Positions 1-9,185 are shown, numbered from the stretch's first letter. The stretch: DNA of 64,000 nucleotides from Pseudomonas marvdashtae (GCF_014268655.2 NZ_JABWQX020000001.1:581001-645000); one strand, 5' to 3'. The notes: generated from the sequence alone by a model not told the origin. Numbers and translations: made by a program.

Positions 1-271
1 TGCTGTAGACGCCGTCGTTTTCGGCGGCTTCATAGGTGATGCCGGGGCCGAGGCCGAGCGGGGTTTGTGGGCCTTCGCCGGTGGCGAGCCATTGCGGGCT
101 GACGGTCAGCAGGCCGGCGATGCTGTAGATGCGTCCCGGTGGAATGCCACGGTTGAACCAGTTGTTCACGTGCTGCGATTTCACGCCGTACAACTTCGCG
201 AAGTCGGCGGATCGGATGTTGGCTTCTTTGAGAAGGGCTCTGAAGCGATCGCCACTGGAAAGTATTTTCAT
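1..271 (-). CDS. S24/CI-type phage-like repressor, N-terminal part (cut by window edge)
   Basis: The first 90 codons read from the ATG at 271 and run off the window. The protein starts MKILSSGDRFRALLKEANI and has a helix-turn-helix at about residues 8-60, including a recognition-helix-like segment YGVKSQHVNNWFNRGI, followed by LLTVSPQWLATGEGP. This arrangement is typical of the XRE/Cro-CI regulators that carry a C-terminal LexA-like S24 self-cleavage domain, but that domain would lie outside the window, so its presence is inferred. In Pseudomonas such proteins control prophages, tailocins or SOS-linked genes. No divergent cro-like gene is visible on the right, and ppa converges on it. An inverted repeat overlaps the start codon side and may mediate autoregulation. 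Confidence 0.72.
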   Translation of the reverse strand, partial: MKILSSGDRFRALLKEANIRSADFAKLYGVKSQHVNNWFNRGIPPGRIYSIAGLLTVSPQWLATGEGPQTPLGLGPGITYEAAENDGVYS

Positions 272-347
272 AAACGGAAAGTTTAGAGACGACCGTGCGT
301 TCGGCAATAAACATGTCGTGCAAATTTATAAGATGATCTTTCCGTTT
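272..347 (-). promoter_or_regulatory. Repressor promoter region with a 10-bp inverted repeat
   Basis: AAACGGAAAG at 272-281, directly upstream of the repressor start codon, is repeated as its exact reverse complement CTTTCCGTTT at 338-347. A TATAAA at 325-330 on the minus strand could be the -10 element, so the two half-sites would bracket the transcription start. This is the arrangement expected of an autoregulated repressor, but binding is inference. A further 18-bp dyad, TAATAC-N6-GTATTA, lies at 390-407. Confidence 0.4.
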
Positions 348-422
348 GCAGGAATCGAAACTGGCGCGTTAAACGCATTTAAACGTTGCTAATACGAAGT
401 TGTATTAACTTCCCTGAAAGCA

Positions 423-450
423 TAAAAAAACCCCGGTACGAGCCGGGGTT
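423..450 (-). terminator. Rho-independent terminator of ppa
   Basis: On the minus strand AACCCCGG (450-443), a six-base loop and CCGGGGTT (436-429) are followed by a run of T residues. It lies 16 bases after the ppa stop codon. Confidence 0.88.
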
Positions 451-466
451 CTTTCTTAGTTCGGTC

Positions 467-994
467 TTAGCCTTTGTAGGCGGCAACCGACTGGGTGATC
501 GCTTCGCGGGCGGCGTCTGCACCGGCCCAGCCTTCGATCTTGACCCACTTGCCTTTTTCGAGATCTTTGTAGTTCGCGAAGAAGTGCTCGATCTGCTGGA
601 TCAGCAGTGGCGGCAGGTCGGTGTATTCCTTCACGTCGACGTACAGTTGCGACAGTTTGTCGTGCGGTACGGCGATGACTTTGGAATCGCCGCCGCCGTC
701 GTCGGTCATGTTCAGGATGCCGACCGGACGGGCGCGGATGACCGAGCCTGGGGCGACTGGGTAAGGGGTCACGACCAGCACGTCGAGGGGGTCGCCGTCG
801 TCGGCCAGGGTGTTGGGGATGTAACCGTAGTTGGCCGGGTAGAACATCGGGGTGGCCATGAAACGGTCAACGAACAGGCAATCGCTGTCTTTGTCGATTT
901 CGTATTTGATCGGGGCGTGGTTGGCCGGGATTTCGATCGCGACGTAGATGTCGTTCGGCAGGTCTTTGCCAGCCGGAATCTTGCTGTAGCTCAT
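467..994 (-). CDS. ppa: Inorganic pyrophosphatase (soluble, family I)
   Basis: 175 aa, the usual length of bacterial hexameric family I pyrophosphatases. It hydrolyses PPi to two phosphates in the cytoplasm and pulls biosynthetic reactions forward. The start [25 protein letters not shown], the acidic DEDDPLDVL-type signature (here [13 protein letters not shown], about residues 63-75) and the KWVKIEGW segment near the C-terminus are diagnostic. The gene stands alone between its own terminator and a promoter with a perfect TATAAT at 1055-1060. Confidence 0.97.
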   Translation of the reverse strand: MSYSKIPAGKDLPNDIYVAIEIPANHAPIKYEIDKDSDCLFVDRFMATPMFYPANYGYIPNTLADDGDPLDVLVVTPYPVAPGSVIRARPVGILNMTDDGGGDSKVIAVPHDKLSQLYVDVKEYTDLPPLLIQQIEHFFANYKDLEKGKWVKIEGWAGADAAREAITQSVAAYKG

Positions 995-1015
995 TGGGCG
1001 GTGCCCCCGTTAGTT

Positions 1016-1060
1016 GACCAAATGACTGGTCGGATTGACCAAAAAGTGGCGGCGATTATA
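1016..1060 (-). promoter_or_regulatory. ppa promoter -10 and hairpin in the leader
   Basis: TATAAT on the minus strand at 1060-1055 is a perfect sigma-70 -10 element about 60 bases before the ppa start; no convincing -35 is seen. Between it and the gene, GACCA (1016-1020) and TGGTC (1027-1031) can pair, and GACCAAA recurs at 1037, so the 5' leader may fold. No Shine-Dalgarno sequence is obvious before ppa. Confidence 0.5.
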
Positions 1061-1105
1061 GGCATATTCGACCGCTGATGCCACGTTACCAGGGTCGTAG
1101 AGACC

Positions 1106-1918
1106 TTAGTATGACGCCTGATAGACCGGATCTTCGGCCTGAAGTTGCCGCAGCCGGGCCAATGGGTCCTGGCGGTAGAACGCTTTGAGCTGTTCATACA
1201 CCGCCGGATAGGCCTGGTGCAGCAGGTCCGGGGCGCTGAAGAAGTATTCGCTGGTGACGGCAAAGAACTCCGCCGGGTTTTCCGCCGCGTAGGGATCGAT
1301 GGCGGTTTCGGCGTCGGGGTTCTGGTCGAGTTGGCGGTTGAGGTCGTCGAAGGCGTGTTGCATGGCCTCGGCCCAGTCGCCGACGCGCATGTCGGCGTGC
1401 AGCGGTGGCAGGCCGTTGGCGTCGCCGTTGAGCATGTCGAGTTTGTGCGCCAGTTCGTGGATCACCAGGTTGTAGCCTTCCCAGCCGCCGCTGGCGAGCA
1501 CGCCGTCCCAGGCCAGGATGATCGGGCCTTGGGGCCAGGCTTCGCCGCTGTGTTCGCCGTCCCACTCGTGTTCGATGCCGCTGGCGTCGCGGTAGCGCTG
1601 GGGGCTGAGGAAGTCGTCGGGGTAGAGGACGATTTCGTGGAAGCCCTGGTACCAATTCAATTCGCCCAGGTGCATCAGCGGCAATTGGGCCTGGGCGGCG
1701 AGCAGCAGGCGTTGTTCCTGGTGCAGCTCGACGCCGGGCAGGGCGGTGAGGTGCTTGTCGTGCAGGAACAGTACGCAGGCCTCACGCAGCCATTGGTCTT
1801 CTACAACGCTGATGCCGTCGAGAAAGCTCAACTGATGACGCACCCGCTGCCAGGTTTCTTCGGTAATGGGGTGTTTGGCGAGGGTGCGTCGGCGGCGCCA
1901 GTTGCTTAGCGACCACAT
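1106..1918 (-). CDS. mtfA: Zinc-dependent peptidase of the MtfA family
   Basis: 270 aa. The HELAHKLDM motif at about residues 155-163 is the HExxH zinc-binding site of the gluzincin-like MtfA/DUF980 family; a downstream PAEFFAVTSEYFF supplies the third ligand glutamate. In E. coli MtfA binds and inactivates the glucose repressor Mlc and has aminopeptidase activity; whether Mlc is the partner in Pseudomonas is not known, so only the family is certain. The ATG at 1918 lies 6 bases after the dedA stop codon, so the two genes are probably co-transcribed. Confidence 0.88.
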   Translation of the reverse strand: MWSLSNWRRRRTLAKHPITEETWQRVRHQLSFLDGISVVEDQWLREACVLFLHDKHLTALPGVELHQEQRLLLAAQAQLPLMHLGELNWYQGFHEIVLYPDDFLSPQRYRDASGIEHEWDGEHSGEAWPQGPIILAWDGVLASGGWEGYNLVIHELAHKLDMLNGDANGLPPLHADMRVGDWAEAMQHAFDDLNRQLDQNPDAETAIDPYAAENPAEFFAVTSEYFFSAPDLLHQAYPAVYEQLKAFYRQDPLARLRQLQAEDPVYQASY

Positions 1919-1924
1919 GGGCGA

Positions 1925-2581
1925 TCAGCGGGTTTCGGCGTTCGAGCCGCGCTGGCTCATTTTGCTGCGCACCAGGCCGATGATCATCGGCAGCAGCGAC
2001 AGCAGGATGATGCCGACCACCAACAGCGACAGGTTTTGCTTGATGAAGGGCACGTTGCCGAAGAAGTAGCCGAGGGTCACCAGGCCGCCGACCCAGAGGA
2101 CGGTGCCGAGGACGCTGAAGCCGAAGAAGCGCAGGTAGTTCATTTTGCCGACGCCGGCGACGAAGGGGGCGAAGGTGCGGATGATCGGCAGGAAGCGCGC
2201 CAGGGTCACGGTTTTGCCGCCGTGCTTGGCGTAGAAGTCGTGGGTTTGTTGCAGGTAGTCGCGGCGGAAGATTTTAGAGTTGGGGTTGCTGAACAGTTTT
2301 TCGCCGGCGGTGCGGCCGATGATGTAGTTGGTGCTGTCGCCGAGGATGGCTGCGAGCATCAACAGGCCGCCCAGCAGGACCGGGTCCATGGCGCCACCGG
2401 CGGCTACGGCGCCAGCGATGAACAGCAACGAATCGCCCGGCAGGAACGGCATGACCACCAGGCCGGTTTCACAGAAGATCACCAGAAACAGGATGGCGTA
2501 GACCCATGTCCCGTAGTTGGTCACCAGCAGGTCGAGATAGACGTCGAGATGCAGAATGAGGTCGAGGGGGTTGAAGTCCAT
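1925..2581 (-). CDS. dedA: DedA family membrane protein
   Basis: 218 aa from the ATG at 2581, preceded by AAGGTG; an upstream in-frame GTG at 2590 is less likely because DedA proteins begin [16 protein letters not shown]. The [19 protein letters not shown] segment and the conserved [20 protein letters not shown] stretch (here [18 protein letters not shown]) are hallmarks of the DedA/VTT family. These inner-membrane proteins are implicated in recycling undecaprenyl phosphate or phosphatidylethanolamine, envelope integrity and resistance to cationic peptides. It is upstream of mtfA in the same operon. Confidence 0.9.
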   Translation of the reverse strand: MDFNPLDLILHLDVYLDLLVTNYGTWVYAILFLVIFCETGLVVMPFLPGDSLLFIAGAVAAGGAMDPVLLGGLLMLAAILGDSTNYIIGRTAGEKLFSNPNSKIFRRDYLQQTHDFYAKHGGKTVTLARFLPIIRTFAPFVAGVGKMNYLRFFGFSVLGTVLWVGGLVTLGYFFGNVPFIKQNLSLLVVGIILLSLLPMIIGLVRSKMSQRGSNAETR

Positions 2582-2774
2582 GCGTAACACCTTGGTGGCG
2601 GCCCGGCTCGGCGGGCTGGTGGGTCTGGCTTTGAGTATGACTACAGCGTGTGTAGCTTTTTCTTACAAGCCGGGAAGAGCGGCATTATACGGCGGGGCGG
2701 GGGAAGTGCGGGGTGAGTTTGTAGCTGGGGATTTCTGGGGGAGGGGCTGGATGAGGCCTGACTCGGATCGCTTT

Positions 2775-2906
2775 TGTGGCGAGGGAGCTTGCTCCCGCTG
2801 GACCGCGAAGCGGTCCCAAGGCAGCCAACTTGGGCAGCCTGGTGTACCGGGTGCTCAGGTTTTGGGGCTGCTGCGCGGTCCAGCGGGAGCAAGCTCCCTC
2901 GCCACA
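2775..2906. repeat. Long REP/BIME-type palindromic element, copy 1
   Basis: TGTGGCGAGGGAGCTTGCTC at the left end is mirrored at the right end, the outer arms being about 30 bases of near-perfect reverse complement, each with an internal GGGAGCTTGCTCCC palindrome. The core between them, including AAGCGGTCCCAAGGCAG and CTCAGGTTTTGGGG, is largely the same in the copy at 9265-9395. It fills the otherwise gene-free 2582-2946 between divergent dedA and an acetyltransferase gene end. Confidence 0.85.
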
Positions 2907-2946
2907 GGGGTTCACTCAGCCACAGAGGTTCACCCAGCCATAGCGC

Positions 2947-3408
2947 TCAAAGCCCTTCGCTGATCGGCAGCACGTAGTTCTTGAACTCGGTGTCTTCCTT
3001 GAAGCCGATCGATTCGTAGGTTTTCTGCGCGACGTCGTTGTTGCTGCTGGTGGAGACGCGCATGCGGACGGCGTTGGTTTCCTTGGCCATTTTTTTCGCG
3101 GTGCGGATCAGGTTGTCGGCGACGAGTTGGCGGCGGGCGTCTTCGGCGACGTAGATGTCGTTGAGGATCCACACGCGCTTGAGCGATAGCGACGAGTAGC
3201 TTGGGTAGAGCTGGCAGAATCCCAGCAATCGGCTGTCGTCGTCATCCGGCAGGGCCAGGTAGATGACCGATTCCTTGCGGCGCAGGCGTTTTTCCAGGAA
3301 CGCCCGGGACGAGTCCGGGTAGGGCAGCGAGCCGTAGAATTCCCGGTATTTGACGAACAATGGGGTCAGCAGGTCCAGGTGTTCCAGCGTCGCTTGGATA
3401 ATCCGCAT
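2947..3408 (-). CDS. GNAT family N-acetyltransferase
   Basis: 153 aa from the ATG at 3408 (MRIIQATLEHLDLLTPLF); the frame extends to a TTG at 3426. The Gcn5 fold is indicated by VWILNDIYVAEDARRQLVADNLI at about residues 82-104, a V/I-x-x-x-x-R/Q-x-x-G/A acetyl-CoA pocket variant, and by a C-terminal TNAVRMRVSTSSNNDVAQKTYESIGF motif, where N-x-x-A-x-x-x-Y-x-x-x-G-F is the usual end of small-molecule or ribosomal-protein type GNATs. Substrate unknown. It lies downstream of eutC on the same strand, with 106 bases between. Confidence 0.85.
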   Translation of the reverse strand: MRIIQATLEHLDLLTPLFVKYREFYGSLPYPDSSRAFLEKRLRRKESVIYLALPDDDDSRLLGFCQLYPSYSSLSLKRVWILNDIYVAEDARRQLVADNLIRTAKKMAKETNAVRMRVSTSSNNDVAQKTYESIGFKEDTEFKNYVLPISEGL

Positions 3409-3514
3409 GGTAGGTCTCGTCTGCAAAGGTCGACATCAAGTCTGACAACAACGTCGGACCGCCGTGCCAAGATGCTGCCTGAAAGCGGATCGAAAGCGCA
3501 ATTGCAAATCAGGA

Positions 3515-4339
3515 TCAGCTTGGGGGCGGCGCCAGTAGGAAATTACCTTTCATATCGGCACCATTTTCCGACTCTAGAGTGTGAAGCTGGGCTTCGTCCT
3601 TCAGATTGACCCCCGAGAGCTGCCGACGGCAGGCCTCTCGCATCAAGTAGATCAGGCGGTGGGCCGCCATGCCGTAGCTCAGGCCTTCGAGGCGGACGTT
3701 GGAAATGCAGTTGCGATAGGCATCGTTCAGGCCGACCTTGGGTGCGTAAGTGAAATACAGGCCCAGGCTGTCGGGGGAGCTGAGGCCGGGGCGTTCGCCG
3801 ATGAGGATCACCGACATCTTGGCACCGAGCCGTTCGGCCACTTCATCGGCCACGGCGACGCGGCCTTGCTCCACCAGAACGATGGGCGACACCGACCAGC
3901 CTTCAGCCGTGATCTGTTCTTCCAGTCGCGCCAAAAACGGCAAGGTATGGCGATGCACCGCCAGCGCCGACAGGCCGTCAGCCACGACGATGGCCAGGTC
4001 CACGCCGCCGGGATGGGCTGTGGCGTGGTCCTGCAGAATCTGCACCGAAGCCTCGTCGAGCCGTCGGCCCAGGTCCGGGCGTTGTAGATAGCTGTGTCGA
4101 TCCGCCGCCGCACTGTGCAGTAGCAGGCTTTCACGGCCGCGCTCAGTGAGTTGCGCGCGGATGCCTTGATGGTCGAACGCCAGGTGCACCGCATCGCGGG
4201 CTTGGGCGTGGGCGAACTGGAAGTCCAGTTGCGCCGAGGTCGGCAGGCTGGTGCCGGTGCGGCCCAGGGCGATGCGCGCCGGGGTCAGGTTGCGCAGGTT
4301 CAGCCAAGGGTTTTGTGGATCGACAGGTGGTTTATCCAT
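3515..4339 (-). CDS. eutC: Ethanolamine ammonia-lyase, small subunit
   Basis: 274 aa from the ATG at 4339 ([19 protein letters not shown]). Upstream in-frame codons overlap eutB and lack family similarity. EutC combines with EutB into the adenosylcobalamin-dependent enzyme that splits ethanolamine into acetaldehyde and ammonia. Family segments seen are [17 protein letters not shown] near the N-terminus, [16 protein letters not shown], and [25 protein letters not shown], which helps form the cobalamin-binding cleft. The gap to eutB is 11 bases, so translation is probably coupled. No microcompartment shell genes are nearby, as usual for Pseudomonas. Confidence 0.95.
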   Translation of the reverse strand: MDKPPVDPQNPWLNLRNLTPARIALGRTGTSLPTSAQLDFQFAHAQARDAVHLAFDHQGIRAQLTERGRESLLLHSAAADRHSYLQRPDLGRRLDEASVQILQDHATAHPGGVDLAIVVADGLSALAVHRHTLPFLARLEEQITAEGWSVSPIVLVEQGRVAVADEVAERLGAKMSVILIGERPGLSSPDSLGLYFTYAPKVGLNDAYRNCISNVRLEGLSYGMAAHRLIYLMREACRRQLSGVNLKDEAQLHTLESENGADMKGNFLLAPPPS

Positions 4340-4350
4340 GGACAGGTCTC

Positions 4351-5745
4351 TTATCCCAAATGTGCGAGGGCGTGACGAAACGCCGGCGGCAGGTTGTCGC
4401 CGAACCGCACCCGGCCATCGGCCTGGGTGAAGATGCCCATGTTCGCCAGCCACGTTTCAAATTCCGGCGCCGGTTTCAGGCCCAGGGTCTGGCGGGCGTA
4501 GAGGGCGTCGTGGAACGAGGTGGTCTGGTAGTTGAGCATGATGTCGTCGGAGCCGGGGATGCCCATGATGAAGTTGATCCCGGCCACGCCCAGCAACGTC
4601 AGCAGGGTGTCCATGTCGTCCTGGTCGGCTTCGGCGTGGTTGGTGTAGCAGATGTCGCAACCCATCGGCACGCCCAAAAGCTTGCCGCAGAAGTGGTCTT
4701 CGAGGCCGGCGCGGATGATCTGTTTGCCGTTGTACAGGTATTCCGGGCCGATGAAGCCGACAACTGTGTTCACCAGGAACGGGTTGAAATGTCGCGCCAC
4801 GGCGTAGGCCCGCGTCTCGCAGGTCTGTTGATCGACGCCGTGGTGGGCGTTGGCCGACAGTGCGCTGCCCTGGCCGGTTTCGAAATACATCAGGTTGTTG
4901 CCGAGGGTGCCGCGATTCAGGCTGAGCCCGGCGTCGTAGCCTTCCTTCAAAATGTTGAGGCTGATGCCGAAGCTGGCGTTGGCCGCTTCGGTGCCGGCGA
5001 TGGACTGGAACACCAGGTCAAGGGGCACGCCGCGGTTCGCCGCTTCGATGGAGGTGGTGACGTGGGTCAGCACGCAGCCCTGGGTGGGGATGTCGTAGCG
5101 CTGGATGATGGCGTCGAGCATTTCCAGCATCGCGCAGATCGAGGCGGTGCTGTCGGTGGCCGGGTTGATGCCGATCATGGCGTCGCCGTTGCCGAACAGC
5201 AGGCCGTCGAGGATGCTCGCGGCGATCCCGGCCGGTTCGTCGGTCGGGTGGTTGGGTTGCAGGCGGGTGGACAAGCGTCCGCGCAGGCCAAGGGTGCCGC
5301 GGAACTGGGTGACCACGCGGATTTTCTGCGCCACCAGCACCAGGTCCTGCACGCGCATGATCTTCGAGACAGCGGCGACCATTTCCGGCGTCAGGCCGGG
5401 CGCCAGTGCCCGCAGGCTTTGTTCATCGGCGGCGTCGCTGAGCAGCCAGTCGCGAAAACCGCCGACCGTGAGGTGGCTGACCGTGGCGAAGGCTTGTTTA
5501 TCGTGAGTGTCGACGATCAGCCGGGTGACTTCGTCGACCTCGTAAGGAATCAGCATTTCTTGCAGGAAATGGCTGAGGGGCAAGTCAGCCAAAGCCATTT
5601 GCGCGGCCACGCGCTCGCCATCGTTGAGCGCGGCGATCTCGGCGAGGAAATCCCCGGAACGCGCCGGGCTGGCCTTGGCCATCAGGTCTTTGAGGCTGTC
5701 GAAGCGGTAGGTCTGGGCGCCGACCGTGTGTGCAAAACTGGCCAT
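4351..5745 (-). CDS. eutB: Ethanolamine ammonia-lyase, large subunit
   Basis: 464 aa, full length for the catalytic TIM-barrel subunit. Start [27 protein letters not shown] with GGAG upstream. Characteristic stretches are [28 protein letters not shown] (N-terminal), [16 protein letters not shown] (substrate and cobalamin site) and [20 protein letters not shown]. It makes acetaldehyde and ammonia from ethanolamine and needs coenzyme B12; no eutA reactivase is present in the window. It belongs to the unit aldehyde dehydrogenase, permease, eutB, eutC. Confidence 0.97.
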   Translation of the reverse strand: MASFAHTVGAQTYRFDSLKDLMAKASPARSGDFLAEIAALNDGERVAAQMALADLPLSHFLQEMLIPYEVDEVTRLIVDTHDKQAFATVSHLTVGGFRDWLLSDAADEQSLRALAPGLTPEMVAAVSKIMRVQDLVLVAQKIRVVTQFRGTLGLRGRLSTRLQPNHPTDEPAGIAASILDGLLFGNGDAMIGINPATDSTASICAMLEMLDAIIQRYDIPTQGCVLTHVTTSIEAANRGVPLDLVFQSIAGTEAANASFGISLNILKEGYDAGLSLNRGTLGNNLMYFETGQGSALSANAHHGVDQQTCETRAYAVARHFNPFLVNTVVGFIGPEYLYNGKQIIRAGLEDHFCGKLLGVPMGCDICYTNHAEADQDDMDTLLTLLGVAGINFIMGIPGSDDIMLNYQTTSFHDALYARQTLGLKPAPEFETWLANMGIFTQADGRVRFGDNLPPAFRHALAHLG

Positions 5746-5802
5746 ACAGGTTCTCCGTGACGGCGCCGCTGGGCGGCGCCGTGGTTTTCGGCACGTTACG
5801 GC

Positions 5803-7251
5803 TTAGTGCAAGGCTTCTTCGGCTTTTTGAATGGCCGCGAATTCCTCTTCGGGCGTGCCTGCGACCAAGTGATGCCGACTGTAGAAGGCAAAGTAAGCAA
5901 TTAACACTCCATAGATGATCGCGGCGCCGATCACCACCCTAGGGTCGACCAGGAAGCCCGCCACCACGGCGATGCACGCCAACACCAGGGCCACGCCCGA
6001 GGTGAAGATGCCGCCCGGCGTGCGGTACGGCCGGTCCATTTTGGGGCGACGGATGCGCAGGGTGATGTGCGCGGCCATCATCAGCACGTAGGAAATGGTC
6101 GCGCCGAACACCGCCACCAGAATCAACAGGTCGCCCTGGCCGGTCAAGGACAGGCCGAAACCGATGATGCCGGGAATCACCAGCGCCAAGACCGGTGCTT
6201 TGCTTTTATTGGTTTCCGAGAGTTTGCGCGGCAGGTAGCCAGCGCGGGACAAGGCAAAGATCTGCCGCGAGTAGGCGTAGATGATCGAGAAGAAACTGGC
6301 AATCAAACCGGCCAGGCCGACAAGGTTGACGAAGTGTCCCATCCAGGTCGAGCCGCCGTAGGCCTTGGCCAGGGCTTCCACCAGCGGGTTGCCCGACGCC
6401 ATCAGCGCGTTCGAGCCGGCGCCGCCCGGCCCGATCACCAGGATCAGCAGGGCGAAGGCCACCAACACCAGCATGGCGCCGATCAGGCCGCGCGGCAGGT
6501 CGCGCTTGGGGTTCTTGGTTTCTTCAGCGGCCAGGGGCACGCCTTCCACGGCGAGGAAAAACCAGATCGCATAAGGGATCGCTGCCCAGACGCCGACGTA
6601 GCCGAACGGCAGGAACGAACTGGCCCCCGCGGCCTCGGTGACCGGGATATCCAGCAGGTTGGCGACGTTGAAGTGCGGGACCATTGCCACCAGGAAAACT
6701 CCCAGCGCCAGGGCGGCGACGGCGGTGATGATGAACATCAGCTTGAGGGCTTCGCCGACGCCAAATATGTGGATGGCGATGAAAATGATGTAGAACGCCA
6801 GGTAGATCATCCAGCCGCCAATGCCGAACAATGACTGGCAATAGGCGCCGATGAACACGGCAATCGCCGCCGGGGCGATGGCGTATTCGATCAGGATCGC
6901 CGTGCCCGTGAGAAACCCGCCCCAGGGCCCGAATGCGCTGCGGGCAAAGCCGTAGCCGCCGCCGGCGGTGGGGATCATCGAGGACAGCTCGGCGAGGGAA
7001 AAGCACATGCACAGGTACATCGCGGCCATCAGCAGCGTGGCCAGGAACATCCCGCCCCAGCCGCCCTGGGCCAGGCCGAAGTTCCAGCCGGCGTAGTCAC
7101 CGGAAATGACATAGGCCACGCCGAGGCCCACCAGCAGGATCCAGCCCGCCGCGCCTTTTTTCAGTTCGCGTTGTTGGAAATATTCGGAGCCGACTTTTTC
7201 GAAGTCGACCGAGGACGTTGCCGGTTGCGGATTTGCATGATCGCTTGGCAT
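5803..7251 (-). CDS. eat: Ethanolamine permease (APC superfamily)
   Basis: 482 aa with about 12 hydrophobic segments. The N-terminus (FEKVGSEYFQQRELKKGAAGWILLVGLGVAYVISGDYAGWNFG) and PTAGGGYGFARSAFGPWGGF match ethanolamine/amino acid permeases of the APC group found beside eutBC in pseudomonads. It imports ethanolamine across the inner membrane. It is separated from the aldehyde dehydrogenase gene by a REP element (7324-7432) and from eutB by 57 bases. Confidence 0.92.
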   Translation of the reverse strand: MPSDHANPQPATSSVDFEKVGSEYFQQRELKKGAAGWILLVGLGVAYVISGDYAGWNFGLAQGGWGGMFLATLLMAAMYLCMCFSLAELSSMIPTAGGGYGFARSAFGPWGGFLTGTAILIEYAIAPAAIAVFIGAYCQSLFGIGGWMIYLAFYIIFIAIHIFGVGEALKLMFIITAVAALALGVFLVAMVPHFNVANLLDIPVTEAAGASSFLPFGYVGVWAAIPYAIWFFLAVEGVPLAAEETKNPKRDLPRGLIGAMLVLVAFALLILVIGPGGAGSNALMASGNPLVEALAKAYGGSTWMGHFVNLVGLAGLIASFFSIIYAYSRQIFALSRAGYLPRKLSETNKSKAPVLALVIPGIIGFGLSLTGQGDLLILVAVFGATISYVLMMAAHITLRIRRPKMDRPYRTPGGIFTSGVALVLACIAVVAGFLVDPRVVIGAAIIYGVLIAYFAFYSRHHLVAGTPEEEFAAIQKAEEALH

Positions 7252-7323
7252 AAGGGTTTACCTGTTTTTATTGTTTTTTGGCCCTGTTGGAGCGGGGCTG
7301 CTCTTGAAACCAATGTTGCATTG

Positions 7324-7432
7324 GATCGTTCCCACGCTCCGCGTGGGAATGCCTCTACGGACGCTCCGCGTTCGGCTCTTTGGGACGCGGAGCGTCCCTG
7401 GCTGCGTTCCCACGCAGAGCGAGGGAACGATC
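7324..7432. repeat. REP-type element, GATCGTTCCCACGC family (paired)
   Basis: GATCGTTCCCACGCTCCGCG starts at 7324; its inverted counterpart, ending GAGGGAACGATC, finishes at 7432. Inside are two further dyads built on CGCTCCGCG and GACGCGGAGCGTCC. It sits within the ethanolamine operon, in the gap between the dehydrogenase and permease genes, where it could stabilise or attenuate the mRNA. Confidence 0.82.
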
Positions 7433-7455
7433 AGCCGGGCGCAATTTCCCGCAGG

Positions 7456-8976
7456 TTAGAAGAACCCCAACGGATTGATGTCGTAGCTCACCAGCAGGTT
7501 CTTGGTCTGCTGGTAGTGATCGAGCATCATCTTGTGGGTTTCACGCCCGACGCCGGACTTCTTGTAGCCACCGAACGCGGCGTGCGCCGGGTACAGGTGG
7601 TAGCAGTTGGTCCAGACGCGACCGGCCTTGATCGCCCGGCCCATGCGGTAGGCGCGGTTAATGTCGCGGGTCCAGAGGCCGGCGCCAAGGCCGAACTCGG
7701 TGTCGTTGGCGATCGCCAGGGCTTCGGCTTCGTCCTTGAAGGTGGTGATGCTCACCACCGGGCCGAAGATTTCTTCCTGGAACACGCGCATCTTGTTGGT
7801 GCCCTTGAGCAGGGTCGGCTGGATGTAATACCCGGTCGCCAGGCTGCCCTCGAGTTTTTCCACCTTGCCGCCGGTCAGCAGCTCGGCGCCTTCGCCCTTG
7901 GCGATTTCCAGGTAGGACAGGATCTTGTCGAATTGCTGCTCGGACGCCTGGGCGCCGACCATGGTGTCGGTGTCCAGCGGGTCGCCGCGCTTGATCTGCT
8001 GGATCTTTTTCATCACCACTTGCATGAATTCGTCGTAGATCGACTCCTGCACCAGCGCGCGGGATGGGCAGGTGCAGACTTCGCCCTGGTTGAAGAACGC
8101 CAGCACCAGGCCTTCGGCGGCTTTTTCGATGAAGCTCGGCTCGGCCTGCATGATGTCTTCGAAGAAGATGTTCGGCGACTTGCCGCCCAGTTCCACGGTG
8201 GACGGGATGATGTTCTCGGCGGCGCATTTCATGATGTGCGAGCCCACCGGGGTGGAGCCGGTGAAAGCAATCTTGGCGATGCGCTTGCTGGTGGCGAGGG
8301 CTTCGCCGGCTTCTTTGCCGAAACCTTGCACCACGTTCAGCACGCCCGGCGGCAGCAGGTCGCCGATCAGTTCCATGAGCACGCAGATGCCCAACGGGGT
8401 TTGCTCGGCGGGCTTGAGCACTACGCAGTTCCCGGCGGCCAGGGCCGGGGCGAGTTTCCAGGCGGCCATCAGCAGCGGGAAGTTCCACGGGATGATCTGC
8501 CCGACCACGCCCAGCGGTTCGTGGATGTGATAGGCCACGGTGTTGCCGTCGATCTCGGCGGCGCTGCCTTCCTGGGCCCGCAGGCAACCGGCGAAGTAGC
8601 GGAAGTGGTCGGCGGCCAGGGGGATGTCGGCGTTGAGCGTTTCGCGCACGGCCTTGCCGTTATCCCAGGATTCGGTGATCGCCAGGGTTTCGAGGTTCGC
8701 TTCGATGCGGTCGGCGATTTTCAGCAGGATCAGCGAACGGGCCTGGGCCGACGTAGCGCCCCAGGCATCAGCGGCGGCGTGCGCGGCGTCCAGGGCCTTT
8801 TCAATGTCTTCGGCGGTGGAACGCGGGAATTCGGCAATCGGCTGGCCATTGACCGGGGACGTATTGGTGAAGTACTGACCTTTGACCGGCGCGACGAACT
8901 CGCCGCCGATGTAGTTGCCGTATTTTGCCTTGAACGAAACGATAGCGCCTTCAGTACCGGGGTGAGCGTAACGCAT
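7456..8976 (-). CDS. exaC: NAD-dependent aldehyde (acetaldehyde) dehydrogenase, ExaC-like
   Basis: 506 aa. The catalytic cysteine is Cys301 in [13 protein letters not shown] and the general base Glu262 in VELGGKSPN; the NAD site shows [12 protein letters not shown]. The N-terminal [20 protein letters not shown] is typical of Pseudomonas ExaC/AcoD-type acetaldehyde dehydrogenases. In this setting it oxidises the acetaldehyde released by EutBC to acetate. An AAGGAG lies 8 bases before the ATG. It is the first gene behind the sigma-54 promoter at 9046-9060, opposite eatR. In P. aeruginosa the equivalent gene (PA4022) belongs to the EatR regulon; I use exaC as the family symbol only. Confidence 0.92.
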   Translation of the reverse strand: MRYAHPGTEGAIVSFKAKYGNYIGGEFVAPVKGQYFTNTSPVNGQPIAEFPRSTAEDIEKALDAAHAAADAWGATSAQARSLILLKIADRIEANLETLAITESWDNGKAVRETLNADIPLAADHFRYFAGCLRAQEGSAAEIDGNTVAYHIHEPLGVVGQIIPWNFPLLMAAWKLAPALAAGNCVVLKPAEQTPLGICVLMELIGDLLPPGVLNVVQGFGKEAGEALATSKRIAKIAFTGSTPVGSHIMKCAAENIIPSTVELGGKSPNIFFEDIMQAEPSFIEKAAEGLVLAFFNQGEVCTCPSRALVQESIYDEFMQVVMKKIQQIKRGDPLDTDTMVGAQASEQQFDKILSYLEIAKGEGAELLTGGKVEKLEGSLATGYYIQPTLLKGTNKMRVFQEEIFGPVVSITTFKDEAEALAIANDTEFGLGAGLWTRDINRAYRMGRAIKAGRVWTNCYHLYPAHAAFGGYKKSGVGRETHKMMLDHYQQTKNLLVSYDINPLGFF

Positions 8977-9045
8977 GATGAGTTCTCCTTGGCTTTTGTG
9001 CTTAGTAGGGAGCCGCGCAAAAACGCGCTGGTACTTAAGCCTAGA

Positions 9046-9060
9046 GCAAAGGTTGGGCCA
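9046..9060 (-). promoter_or_regulatory. Sigma-54 promoter of the ethanolamine operon
   Basis: Reading leftward, TGGCCCAACCTTTGC has TGG and GC separated by exactly 10 bases, the invariant spacing of -24/-12 promoters (consensus TGGCAC-N5-TTGC). The predicted start of transcription is near 9034, about 58 bases before the dehydrogenase ATG. The neighbouring regulator is a sigma-54 enhancer-binding protein, which supports the call. Confidence 0.8.
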
Positions 9061-9123
9061 TTGCCTTGCAGGGCCCGGAAATCAAGACTTTAGAAGGAGT
9101 TGGCCGGACAAACGGAGGGCCTG

Positions 9124-9185
9124 TGTCACGGTTGCGATACGCAAGGTGTGACAGTTTGTGCCAGATACGAGACGGTCTGTGACCG
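9124..9185. promoter_or_regulatory. Candidate EatR enhancer sites (UAS)
   Basis: TGTCAC (9124-9129) and GTGACA (9148-9153) flank a 13-bp palindrome TTGCGATACGCAA (9132-9144), forming a nested dyad about 70-90 bases upstream of the -24 box. A related element, GATACG at 9164-9169 with GTGACC at 9179-9184, follows. Both share GATACG and GTGAC(A/C). The position fits an upstream activator site; which protein binds is inferred from context. Confidence 0.55.

Noticed and set aside
5746..5802. A cobalamin riboswitch before the eut genes
   Set aside because: The gaps are too short (57 bases before eutB) and no B12-box-like sequence was recognised.
7171..9093. A 640-codon frame antisense to the aldehyde dehydrogenase
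   Set aside because: Shadow of a complete ALDH gene; the sense frame has Cys301, Glu262 and a good ribosome site.
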